This document shows, piece after piece, positions 52,101 through 64,000 of a DNA stretch of 64,000 nt. The DNA comes from Brachycybe producta. Taxonomy: Eukaryota; Arthropoda; Diplopoda; Playtdesmida; Andrognathidae. Every line of letters begins with the position of its first letter. Within the stretch, counting starts at the first letter, position 1. The DNA is taken from contig JAUPFP010000221.1 of assembly GCA_036925085.1 (NCBI GenBank), positions 1 to 64,000 on the forward strand, read 5' to 3'. Made by a program: the position numbers and the translations under genes. A model generated the notes under the pieces. It had not been told where the DNA came from and ran no database searches. It saw only the letters and a program-made list of their open reading frames with translations.

Positions 52101-53815
52101 ATTTCAACTTCAATTTCAACTTCAATTTCAACTTCAATTTTAACTTCAAATTCAACTTAAACTTCAATTTCAAACTTAACTTCAACTTCAACTTAACTTC
52201 AACTTAACTTCAACTTTAACTTCAACTTCATGTTCAAGTTCAACTTCAATTTCAACTTCAATTTCAACTTCAATTTTAACTTCAATTTTAACTTCAATTT
52301 CAACTTCAATTTCAACTTCAATTTCAACTTCAATTTCAACTTCAATTTCAACTTCAATTTTAACTTCAATTTCAACTTCAATTTTAACTTGAATTTCAAT
52401 TTCAATTTCAACTTCAATTTTAACTTCAACTTCAATTTCAAACTTAACTTCAACTTCAACTTAACTTCAATTAAACTTCAACTTCAGTTTTAATTTCAAT
52501 TTCAACTTCAATTTTAACTTCAATTTCAACTTCAATTTCAACTTCAATTTCAACTTCAATTTCAACTTCATTTTTAACTTCAATTTCAACTTCAATTTCA
52601 ACTTCAATTTCAACTTAAATTTTAACTTCAATTTCAACTTCAATTTCAACTTCAATTTCAACTTCAATTTCAACTTCAATTTCAACTTCAATTTCAACTT
52701 CAATTTCAACTTCAATTTCAACTTCAATTTCAACTTCAATTTCAACTTCAATTTCAACTTCAACTTCACTTTCAAGTTCAATTTCAAATTCAACTTCAAC
52801 ATCAACTTCAAATTCAACTTCAATTTTAACTTTAATTTCAACTTCAATATCAACTTCAATTTCATCTACAATTTCAACTTCACTTTCAACTTCAATTTCA
52901 ACTTCAATTTCAATTTCAACTTCAGTTTCAACTTCAATTTCAACTTCAATTTCAACTTCAATTTCAACTTCAATTTCAACTTCAATTTCAACTTCAATTG
53001 CAACTTCAATTTCAACTTCAATTTCAACTTCAATTTCAACTTCGATTTCAACTTCAATTTCAACTTCAATTTCAACTTCAATTTCAACTTCAATTTCAAC
53101 TTCAATTTCAACTTCAATATCAACTTCAATTTCAACTTCAATTTCAATGTCAATTTCAACTTCAATTTCAACTTCAATTTTAACTTCAATTTCAACTTCA
53201 ATTTCAACTTCAATTTTAACTTCAATTTCAACTTCAATTTTAACTTGAATTTCAATTTCAATTTCAACTTCAATTTAAACTTCAACTTCAATTTCAAACT
53301 TAACTTCAACTTCAACTTAACTTCAATTAAACTTCAACTTCAGTTTTAATTTCAATTTCAACTTCAATTTTAACTTCAATTTCAACTTCAATTTCAACTT
53401 CAATTTCAACTTCATTTTTAACTTCAATTTCAACTTCAATTTAAACTTCAATTTCAACTTCAATTTCAACTTCAATTTTAACTTCAATTTCAACTTCAAT
53501 TTCAACTTCAATTTCAACTTCAATTTCAACTTCAATTTCAACTTCAATTTCAACTTCAATTTCAACTTCAACTTCAACTTCAATTTCAACTTCAATTTCA
53601 ACTTCAATTTCAACTTCAATTTCAACTTCAATTTCAACTTCAATTTCAACTTCAATTTCAACTTCAATTTCAACTTCAATTTTAACTTCAATTTCAACTT
53701 CAATTTCAACTTCAATTTCAACTTCAATTGCAACTTCAATTTTAACTTCAATTTCAACTTCAATTTTAACTTCAAATTCAACTTAAACTTCAATTTCAAA
53801 CTTAACTTCAACTTC
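49183..53815 (+). repeat. 12-bp satellite array, A-type block with 2-kb tandem unit
   Basis: A landmarks at 50472/52468 (offset 1996) and 51352/53324 (offset 1972) define a tandem duplication. A private variant, TTCATCTACAAT at 50901 and 52861 (offset 1960), is confined to these two units. A small cluster of 11-bp monomers lies at about 49896-50041, the only obvious indel cluster between 12 kb and 60.7 kb. Confidence 0.9.
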
Positions 53816-56800
53816 AACTTAATTTCAACTTCAATTTCAACTTCAATTTCAACTTCAATTTCAACTTCAATTTCAACTTCAATTTCAACTTCAATTTCAA
53901 CTTCAATTTCAACTTCAATTGCAACTTCAATTTTAACTTCAATTTCAACTTCAATTTTAACTTCAAATTCAACTTAAACTTCAATTTCAAACTTAACTTC
54001 AACTTCAACTTAATTTCAACTTCAATTTCAACTTCAATTTCAACTTCAATTTCAACTCCAATTTCAACTTCAATTTCAACTTCAATTTCAACTTCAATTT
54101 CAACTTCAATTTCAACTTCAATTTCAACTTCAATTTCAACTTCAATTTTAACTTCAAATTCAACTTAAACTTCAATTTCAAACTTATCTTCAACTTCAAC
54201 TTAATTTCAACTTCAACTTCAACTTGACTTTCAAGTTCAACTTCAAATTCATCTTCAACTTAACTTCAACTTCAACTTCAACTTCACTTTCAAGTTCAAT
54301 TTCAAATTCAACTTCAACATCAACTTCAAATTCAACTTCAATTTTAACTTTAATTTCATCTTCAATATCAACTTCAATTTCAACTTCAATTTTAACTTCA
54401 ATTTCAACTTCAATTTCAACTTCAATTTCAACTTCAATTTCAACTTCAATTTCATCTTCAATTTCAACTTCACTTTCAACTTCAATTTCAATTTCAATTT
54501 CAACTTCAGTTTCAACTTCAATTTCAACTTCAATTTCAACTTCAATTTCAACTTCAATTTCAACTTCAATTTTAACTTCAATTGCAACTTCAATTTCAAC
54601 TTCAATTTCAACTTCAATTTCAACTTCGATTTCAACTTCAATTTCAACTTCAATTTCAACTTCAATTTCAACTTCAATTTCAACTTCAATTTCAACTTTA
54701 ATTTCAACTTCAATTTCAATGTCAATTTCAACTTCAATTTCAACTTCAATTTTAACTTCTATTTCAACTTCAATTTCAACTTCAATTTTAACTTCAATTT
54801 CAACTTCAATTTTAACTTGAATTTCAATTTCAATTTCAACTTCAATTTCAACTTCAATTTCAACTTCAATTTCAACTTCAATTTCAACTTCAATTTCAAC
54901 TTCAATTTCAACTTCAATTTCAACTTCAATTTCAACTTCAATTTCAACTTCAATTTCAACTTCAATTTCAACTTCAACTTCACTTTCAAGTTCAATTTCA
55001 AATTCAACTTCAACATCAACTTCAAATTCAACTTCAATTTTAACTTTAATTTCAACTTCAATATCAACTTCAATTTCATCTTCAATTTCAACTTCACTTT
55101 CAACTTCAATTTCAACTTCAATTTCAATTTCAACTTCAGTTTCAACTTCAATTTCAACTTCAATTTCAACTTCAATTTCAACTTCAATTTCAACTTCAAT
55201 TTCAACTTCAATTGCAACTTCAATTTCAACTTCAATTTCAACTTCAATTTCAACTTCGATTTCAACTTCAATTTCAACTTCAATTTCAACTTCAATTTCA
55301 ACTTCAATTTCAACTTCAATTTCAACTTCAATATCAACTTCAATTTCAACTTCAATTTCAATGTCAATTTCAACTTCAATTTCAACTTCAATTTTAACTT
55401 CAATTTCAACTTCAATTTCAACTTCAATTTTAACTTCAATTTCAACTTCAATTTTAACTTGAATTTCAATTTCAATTTCAACTTCAATTTAAACTTCAAC
55501 TTCAATTTCAAACTTAACTTCAACTTCAACTTAACTTCAATTAAACTTCAACTTCAGTTTTAATTTCAATTTCAACTTCAATTTTAACTTCAATTTCAAC
55601 TTCAATTTCAACTTCAATTTCAACTTCATTTTTAACTTCAATTTCAACTTCAATTTCAACTTCAATTTCAACTTCAATTTCAACTTCAATTTTAACTTCA
55701 ATTTCAACTTCAATTTCAACTTCAATTTCAACTTCAATTTCAACTTCAATTTCAACTTCAATTTCAACTTCAATTTCAACTTCAACTTCAACTTCAATTT
55801 CAACTTCAATTTCAACTTCAATTTCAACTTCAATTTCAACTTCAATTTCAACTTCAATTTCAACTTCAATTTCAACTTCAATTTCAACTTCAATTTCAAC
55901 TTCAATTTCAACTTCAATTTCAACTTCAATTTCAACTTCAATTTCAACTTCAATTGCAACTTCAATTTTAACTTCAATTTCAACTTCAATTTTAACTTCA
56001 AATTCAACTTAAACTTCAATTTCAAACTTAACTTCAACTTCAACTTAATTTCAACTTCAATTTCAACTTCAATTTCAACTTCAATTTCAACTCCAATTTC
56101 AACTTCAATTTCAACTTCAATTTCAACTTCAATTTCAACTTCAATTTCAACTTCAATTTCAACTTCAATTTCAACTTCAATTTTAACTTCAAATTCAACT
56201 TAAACTTCAATTTCAAACTTATCTTCAACTTCAACTTAATTTCAACTTCAACTTCAACTTGACTTTCAAGTTCAACTTCAAATTCATCTTCAACTTAACT
56301 TCAACTTCAACTTCAACTTCACTTTCAAGTTCAATTTCAAATTCAACTTCAACATCAACTTCAAATTCAACTTCAATTTTAACTTTAATTTCATCTTCAA
56401 TATCAACTTCAATTTCAACTTCAATTTTAACTTCAATTTCAACTTCAATTTCAACTTCAATTTCAACTTCAATTTCAACTTCAATTTCATCTTCAATTTC
56501 AACTTCACTTTCAACTTCAATTTCAATTTCAATTTCAACTTCAGTTTCAACTTCAATTTCAACTTCAATTTCAACTTCAATTTCAACTTCAATTTCAACT
56601 TCAATTTTAACTTCAATTGCAACTTCAATTTCAACTTCAATTTCAACTTCAATTTCAACTTCGATTTCAACTTCAATTTCAACTTCAATTTCAACTTCAA
56701 TTTCAACTTCAATTTCAACTTCAATTTCAACTTTAATTTCAACTTCAATTTCAATGTCAATTTCAACTTCAATTTCAACTTCAATTTTAACTTCTATTTC

Positions 56801-56930
56801 AACTTCAATTTCAACTTCAATTTTAACTTCAATTTCAACTTCAATTTTAACTTGAATTTCAATTTCAATTTCAACTTCAATTTAAACTTCAACTTCAATT
56901 TCAAACTTAACTTCAACTTCAACTTAACTT
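53816..56930 (+). repeat. 12-bp satellite array, B block with 2035-bp tandem unit
   Basis: B landmarks at 54224 and 56259 are 2035 bp apart. The several hundred bases after each appear identical, including a shared TTTCATCTTCAATATC variant. Between them is a partial B module (CACTTTCAAG through CAACATCAAC, about 54977) joined directly to plain monomers. Confidence 0.9.
55071..55370 (+). repeat. Ordered variant-monomer run (representative 'barcode')
   Basis: Single-base variants appear in a fixed order: TCATCTTC, CTTCACTTTC, ATTTCAATTTC, CAGTTTC, ATTGCAAC, CTTCGATTTC, AATATCAAC, CAATGTCAAT. They are separated by variable numbers of plain CTTCAATTTCAA. The same order recurs, for example, in 2.8-4.4 kb, 5.7-6.1 kb, 9.5-9.9 kb, 22.9-23.3 kb, 32.8-33.1 kb and 52.9-53.2 kb. 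Confidence 0.8.
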
Positions 56931-59900
56931 CAATTAAACTTCAACTTCAGTTTTAATTTCAATTTCAACTTCAATTTTAACTTCGATTTCAACTTCAATT
57001 TCAACTTCAATTTCAACTTCAATTTCAACTTCAATTTCAACTTCAATTTCAACTTTAATTTCAACTTCAATTTCAATGTCAATTTCAACTTCAATTTCAA
57101 CTTCAATTTTAACTTCTATTTCAACTTCAATTTCAACTTCAATTTTAACTTCAATTTCAACTTCAATTTTAACTTGAATTTCAATTTCAATTTCAACTTC
57201 AATTTAAACTTCAACTTCAATTTCAAACTTAACTTCAACTTCAACTTAACTTCAATTAAACTTCAACTTCAGTTTTAATTTCAATTTCAACTTCAATTTT
57301 AACTTCAATTTCAACTTCAATTTCAACTTCAATTTCAACTTCATTTTTAACTTTAATTTCAACTTCAATTTCAACTTCAATTTCAACTTCAATTTCAACT
57401 TCAATTTCAACTTCAATTTTAACTTCAATTTCAACTTCAATTTCAACTTCAATTTCAACTTCAATTTCAACTTCAATTTCAACTTCAATTTCAACTTCAA
57501 TTTCAACTTCAATTTCAACTTCAATTTCAACTTCATTTTCAACTTCAATTTCAACTTCAATTTCAACTTCAATTTCAACTTCAATTTCAACTTCAATTTC
57601 AACTTCAATTTCAACTTCAATTTCAACTTCAAATTCAACTTCAATTTCAACTTCAATTACAACTTCAATTTCAACTTCAATTTCAACTTCAATTTCAACT
57701 TCAATTTCAACTTCAATTTCAACTTCAATTTTAACTTCAAATTCAACTTAAACTTCAATTTCAAAATTAACTTCAACTTCAACTTAACTTCAACTTAACT
57801 TCAACTTTAACTTTAACTTCATGTTCAAGTTCAACTTCAATTTCAACTTCAATTTCAACTTCAATTTTAACTTCAATTTTAACTTCAATTTCAACTTCAA
57901 TTTCAACTTCAATTTCAACTTCAATTTCAACTTCAATTTCAACTTCAATTTTAACTTCAATTTCAACTTCAATTTTAACTTGAATTTCAATTTCAATTTC
58001 AACTTCAATTTAAACTTCAACTTCAATTTCAAACTTAACTTCAACTTCAACTTAACTTCAATTAAACTTCAACTTCAGTTTTAATTTCAATTTCAACTTC
58101 AATTTTAACTTCAATTTCAACTTCAATTTCAACTTCAATTTCAACTTCATTTTTAACTTCAATTTCAACTTCAATTTCAACTTCAAATTCAACTTCAATT
58201 TCAACTTCAATTTTAACTTCAATTTCAACATCAATTTCAACTTCAATTTCAACTTCAATTTCAACTTCAATTTCAACTTTAATTTCAACTTCAATTTCAA
58301 CTTCAATTTCAACTTCAATTTCAACTTCAATTTCAACTTCTATTTCAACTTCAATTTCAACTTCAATTTCAACTTCAATTTCAACTTCAATTTCAACTTC
58401 AATTTCAACTTCAATTTCAACTTCAATTTCAACTTCAATTTCAATGTCAATTTCAACTTCAATTTCAACTTCAATTTTAACTTCAATTTCAACTTCAATT
58501 TCAACTTCAATTTTAACTTCAATTTCAACTTCAATTTCAACTTCAATTTTAACTTCAATTTCAACTTCAATTTCAACTTCAATTTCAACTTCAATTTCAA
58601 CTTCAATTTCAACTTCAATTTCAACTTCAATTTCAACTTCAATTTCAACTTCAATTTCAACTTCAATTTCAACTTCAATTACAACTTCAATTTCAACTTC
58701 AATTTCAACTTCAATTTCAACTTCAATTTCAACTTCAATTTCAACTTCAATTTTAACTTCAAATTCAACTTAAACTTCAAATCCAAACTTAACTTCAACT
58801 TCAACTTAACTTCAACTTAACTTCAACTTTAACTTCAACTTCATGTTCAAGTTCAACTTCAATTTCAACTTCAATTTCAACTTCAATTTTAACTACAATT
58901 TTAACTTCAATTTCAACTTCAATTTCAACTTCAATTTCAACTTCAATTTCAACTTCAATTTCAACTTCAATTTTAACTTCAATTTCAACTTCAATTTTAA
59001 CTTGAATTTCAATTTCAATTTCAACTTCAATTTAAACTTCAACTTCAATTTCAAACTTAACTTCAACTTCAACTTAACTTCAATTAAACTTCAACTTCAG
59101 TTTTAATTTCAATTTCAACTTCAATTTTAACTTCAATTTCAACTTCAATTTCAACTTCAATTTCAACTTCATTTTTAACTTCAATTTCAACTTCAATTTC
59201 AACTTCAAATTCAACTTCAATTTCAACTTCAATTTTAACTTCAATTTCAACTTCAATTTCAACTTCAATTTCAACTTCAATTTCAACTTCAATTTCAACT
59301 TCAATTTCAACTTCAATTTCAACTTCAATTTCAACTTCAATTTCAACTTCAATTTCAACTTCTATTTCAACTTCAATTTCAACTTCAATTTCAACTTCAA
59401 TTTCAACTTCAATTTCAACTTCAATTTCAAATTCAATTTCAACTTCAATTTCAACTTCAATTTCAACTTCAATTTCAATGTCAATTTCAACTTCAATTTC
59501 AACTTCAATTTTAACTTCAATTTCAACTTCAATTTCAACTTCAATTTTAACTTCAATTTCAACTTCAATTTTAACTTGAATTTCAATTTCAATTTCAACT
59601 TCAATTTAAACTTCAACTTCAATTTCAAACTTAACTTCAACTTCAACTTAACTTCAATTAAACTTCAACTACAGTTTTAATTTCAATTTCAACTTCAATT
59701 TTAACTTCAATTTCAACTTCAATTTCAACTTCAATTTCAACTTCATTTTTAACTTTAATTTCAACTTCAATTTCAACTTCAATTTCAACTTCAATTTCAA
59801 CTTCAATTTCAACTTCAATTTTAACTTCAATTTAAACTTCAATTTCAACTTCAATTTCAACTTCAATTTCAACTTCAATTTCAACTTCAATTTCAACTTC

Positions 59901-61130
59901 AATTTCAACTTCAAATTCAACTTCAATTTCAACTTCAATTTCAACTTCAATTTCAACTTCAATTTCAACTTCAATTTCAACTTCAATTTCAACTTCAATT
60001 TCAACTTCAAATTCAACTTCAATTTCAACTTCAATTTCAACTTCAATTTCAACTTCAATTTCAACTTCAATTTCAACTTCAATTTCAACTTCAATTTCAA
60101 CTTCAATTTCAACTTCAATTTTAACTTCAAATTCAACTTAAACTTCAATTTCAAACTTAACTTCAACTTCAACTTAACTTCAACTTAACTTCAACTTTAA
60201 CTTCAACTTCATGTTCAAGTTCAACTTCAATTTCAACTTCAATTTCAACTTCAATTTTAACTTCAATTTTAACTTCAATTTTAACTTGAATTTCAATTTC
60301 AATTTCAACTTCAATTTCAACTTCAATTTCAACTTCAATTTCAACTTCAATTTCAACTTCAATTTCATCTTCAATTTCAACTTCACTTTCAACTTCAATT
60401 TCAATTTCAATTTCAACTTCAGTTTCAACTTCAATTTCAACTTCAATTTCAACTTCAATTTCAACTTCAATTTCAACTTCAATTTCAACTTCAATTGCAA
60501 CTTCAATTTCAACTTCAATTTCAACTTCAATTTCAACTTCGATTTCAACTTCAATTTCAACTTCAATTTCAACTTCAATTTCAACTTCAATTTCAACTTC
60601 AATATCAACTTCAATTTCAACTTCAATTTCAATGTCAATTTCAACTTCAATTTCAACTTCAATTTTAACTTCAATTTCAACTTCAATTTTAACTTGAATT
60701 TCAATTTCAATTTCAACTTCAATTTCAACTTCAACTTCAATTTCAAACTTAACTTCAACTTCACTTAACTTCAATTAAACTTCAACTTCAGTTTTAATTT
60801 CAATTTCAACTTCAATTTTAACTTCAATTTCAACTTCAATTTCAACTTCAATTTCAACTTCATTTTTAACTTCAATTTCAACTTCAATTTCAACTTCAAT
60901 TTCAACTTCAATTTCAACTTCAATTTTAACTTCAATTTCAACATCAATTTCAACTTCAATTTCAACTTCAATTTCAACTTCAATTTCAACTTCAATTTCA
61001 ACTTCAACTTCAACTTCAATTTCAACTTCAATTTCAACTTCAATTGCAACTTCAATTTTAACTTCAATTTCAACTTCAATTTTAACTTCAAATTCAACTT
61101 AAACTTCAATTTCAAACTTAACTTCAACTT
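56931..61130 (+). repeat. 12-bp satellite array, A/C' block with 1022-bp tandem unit
   Basis: C' landmarks at 57820 and 58842 and A landmarks at 58059 and 59081 both have a 1022-bp offset, so this is a tandem duplication. A further C' is at 60210. Indels reappear from about 60763 (CTTCACTTAAC). Confidence 0.9.
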
Positions 61131-64000
61131 CAACTTAATTTCAACTTCAATTTCAACTTCAATTTCACTTCAATTTCAACTCCAATTTCAAATTCAATTT
61201 CAACTTCAATTTCAACTTCAATTTCAACTTCAATTTCAACTTCAATTTCAACTTCAATTTCAACTTCAATTTCAACTTCAATTTCAACTTCAATTTTAAC
61301 TTCAAATTCAACTTAAACTTCAATTTCAAACTTATCTTCAACTCAACTTAATTTCAACTTCAACTTCACTTGACTTTCAAGTTCAACTTCAAATTCATCT
61401 TCAACTTAACTTCAACTTCAACTTCAACTTCACTTTCAAGTTCAATTTCAAATTCAACTTCAACATCAACTTCAAATTCAACTTCAATTTTAACTTCAAT
61501 TTCAACTTCAATTTCAACTTCAATTTCAACTTCAATTTCAACTTCAATTTCAATGTCAATTCAACTTCAAATTCAACTTCAATTTTAACTTCAATTTCAA
61601 CTTCAATTTCAACTTCAATTTCAACTTCAACTTAAACTTCAATTTCAAACTTAACTTCAACTTCAACTTAACTTCAACTTAACTTCAACTTTAACTTCAA
61701 CTTCATGTTCAAGGTTCAACTTCAATTTCAACTTCAATTTCAACTTCAATTTTAACTTCAATTTTAACTTCAATTTTAACTTGAATTTCAATTTCAATTT
61801 CAACTTCAATTTCAACTTCAATTTCAACTTCAATTTCAACTTCAATTTCAACTTCAATTTCATCTTCAATTTCAACTTCACTTTCAACTTCAATTTCAAT
61901 TTCATTTCAACTTCAGTTTCAACTTCAATTTCAACTTCAATTTCAACTTCAATTTCAACTTCAATTTCAACTTCAATTTCAACTTCAATTGCAACTTCAA
62001 TTTCAACTTCAATTTCAACTTCAATTTCAACTTCGATTTCAACTTCAATTTCAACTTCAATTTCAACTTCAATTTCAACTTCAATTTCAACTTCAATATC
62101 AACTTCAATTTCAACTTCAATTTCAATGTCAATTTTCAACTTCAATTTCAACTTCAATTTTAACTTCAATTTCAACTTCAATTTTAACTTGAATTTCAAT
62201 TTCAATTTCAACTTCAATTTCAACTTCAACTTCAATTTCAAACTTAACTTCAACTTCAACTTAACTTCAATTAAACTTCAACTTCAGTTTTAATTTCAAT
62301 TTCAACTTCAATTTTAACTTCAATTTCAACTTCAATTTCAACTTCAATTTCAACTTCATTTTTAACTTCAATTTCAACTTCAATTTCAACTTCAATTTCA
62401 ACTTCAATTTCAACTTCAATTTTAACTTCAATTCAACATCAATTTCAACTTCAATTTCAACTTCAATTTCAACTTCAATTTCAACTTCAATTTCAACTTC
62501 AACTTCAATCTTCAATTTCAACTTCAATTTCAACTTCAATTGGCAACTTCAATTTTAACTTCAATTTCAACTTCAATTTTAACTTCAAATTCAACTTAAA
62601 CTTCAATTTCAAACTTAACTTCAACTTCAACTTAATTTCAACTTCAATTTCAACTTCAATTTCAACTTCAATTTCAACTCCAATTTCAAATTCAATTTCA
62701 ACTTCAATTTCAACTCAATTTCAACTTCAATTTCAACTTCAATTTCAACTTCAATTTCAACTTCAATTTCAACTTCAATTTCAACTTCAATTTTAACTTC
62801 AAATTCAACTTAAACTTCAATTTCAAACTTATCTTCAACTTCAACTTAATTTCAACTTCAACTTCAACTTGACTTTCAAGTTCAACTTCAAATTCATCTT
62901 CAACTTAACTTCAACTTCAACTTCAACTTCACTTTCAAGTTCAATTTCAATTCAACTTCAACATCAACTTCAAATTCAACTTCAATTTTAACTTCAATTT
63001 CAACTTCAATTTCAACTTCAATTTCAACTTCAATTTCAACTTCAATTTCAATGTCAATTCAACTTCAATTTCAACTTCAATTTCAACTTCAATTTTAACT
63101 TCAATTTCAACTTCAATTTCCACTTCAATTTCAACTTCAATTTCAACTTCAGTTTCAACTTCAATTTCAACTTCAATTTCAACTTCAAGTTTAACTTCAA
63201 ATTCACTTAAACTTCAATTTTAAACTTAACTTCAACTTCAACTTAACTTCAACTTAACTTCAACTTTAACTTCAACTTCACGTTCAAGTTCAACTTCAAA
63301 TTCATCTTCAACTTAACTTCTACTTCAACTTCAACTTCACTTTCAAGTTCAAGTTCAAATTCATTTTTAACTTCAATTTCAACTTCAATTTCAACTTCAA
63401 TTTCAACTTCAATTTCTACTTCAATTTTAACTTCAATTTCAACTTCAATTTCAACTTCAATTTCAACTTCAATTTTAACTTGAATTTCAACTTCAATTTC
63501 AACTTCAATTTCAACTTCAATTTCAACTTCAATTTCAACTTCAATTTCAACTTCAATTTCGACTTCAATTTCAACTTCAATTTCAACTTCAATTTCAACT
63601 TCAATTTCAACTTCAATTTCAATGTCAATTTCAACTTCAATTTCAACTTCAATTTTAACTTCAATTTCAACTTCAATTTCAACTTCAATTTTAACTTCAA
63701 TTTCAACTTCAATTTTAACTTGAATTTCAATTTCAATTTCAACTTCAATTTAAACTTCAACTTCAATTTCAAACTTAACTTCAACTTCAACTTAACTTCA
63801 ATTAAACTTCAACTACAGTTTTAATTTCAATTTCAACTTCAATTTTAACTTCAATTTCAACTTCAATTTCAACTTCAATTTCAACTTCATTTTTAACTTT
63901 AATTTCAACTTCAATTTCAACTTCAATTTCAACTTCAATTTCAACTTCAATTTTAACTTCAATTTAAACTTCAATTTAAACTTCAATTTAAACTTCAATT
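61131..64000 (+). repeat. 12-bp satellite array, indel-bearing right segment
   Basis: B landmarks at 61370 and 62869, C' at 61704, C at 63279, A at 62268 and 63799. One-base gains and losses return: for example TTTCACTTC near 61165, CAAGGTTCAAC near 61711, TTGGCAAC near 62541, and CAATCTTCAATTT near 62508. The array runs off the window edge. Confidence 0.92.

Noticed and set aside
1..64000. Telomeric repeat interpretation of the TTCAAC/TTCAAT hexamers
   Set aside because: It lacks the G-rich strand of known telomeric repeats, and the array has internal higher-order structure and an interstitial insertion. It is better read as a satellite.

Overview
The window is eukaryotic, non-coding, satellite-type DNA. 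About 59.8 kb of the 64 kb is one head-to-tail array of a 12-bp monomer, CTTCAATTTCAA, which is itself a pair of related hexamers (CTTCAA + TTTCAA). The array keeps the same orientation from position 1 to 64000. It is interrupted once, at 14421-18613, by a 4193-bp foldback-type mobile element. I see no credible protein-coding gene, tRNA or rRNA. The long open frames seen in many phases are by-products of repeats that lack stop codons. The host is most likely an animal, perhaps an aquatic invertebrate, judging from the element style, AT-richness and CpG behaviour. That is a weak inference, because no gene is available for placement.

Layout. 1-12046: satellite dominated by an 'A' landmark (a run ending CAATTAAAC...CAGTTTTAA), with many 11-bp (one-base-short) monomers. 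12047-14420: satellite built on 'C' (CACGTTCAAG) and 'B' (TTGACTTTCAAG) landmarks. 14421-18613: foldback element with 7-bp terminal inverted repeats and a TAA target duplication. It has long diverged inverted arms (about 1.6-1.8 kb each) around a hinge of about 33 bp, and each arm carries its own 23-bp tandem array. 18617-22011: C/B satellite resumes. 22012-64000: alternating blocks of A, B, C and C' (CATGTTCAAG) higher-order units, with many recent tandem and dispersed duplications of about 0.7-2.7 kb.

How it fits together. The variant monomers are not random. They occur in a fixed order, so each higher-order unit of several hundred bp can be read like a barcode. Blocks of these units have been duplicated repeatedly (constant offsets such as 710, 1022, 1092, 1440, 2035, 2298, 2704 and 16218 bp). 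The foldback element sits in one copy of a unit whose other copies are uninterrupted. Removing the element plus one TAA restores the 487-bp C-to-B spacing of the uninterrupted copies at 12829 and 29047. Most one-base indels lie in 1-11970 and 60763-63210, with a small cluster near 49896-50041. The rest keeps the 12-bp register almost perfectly.
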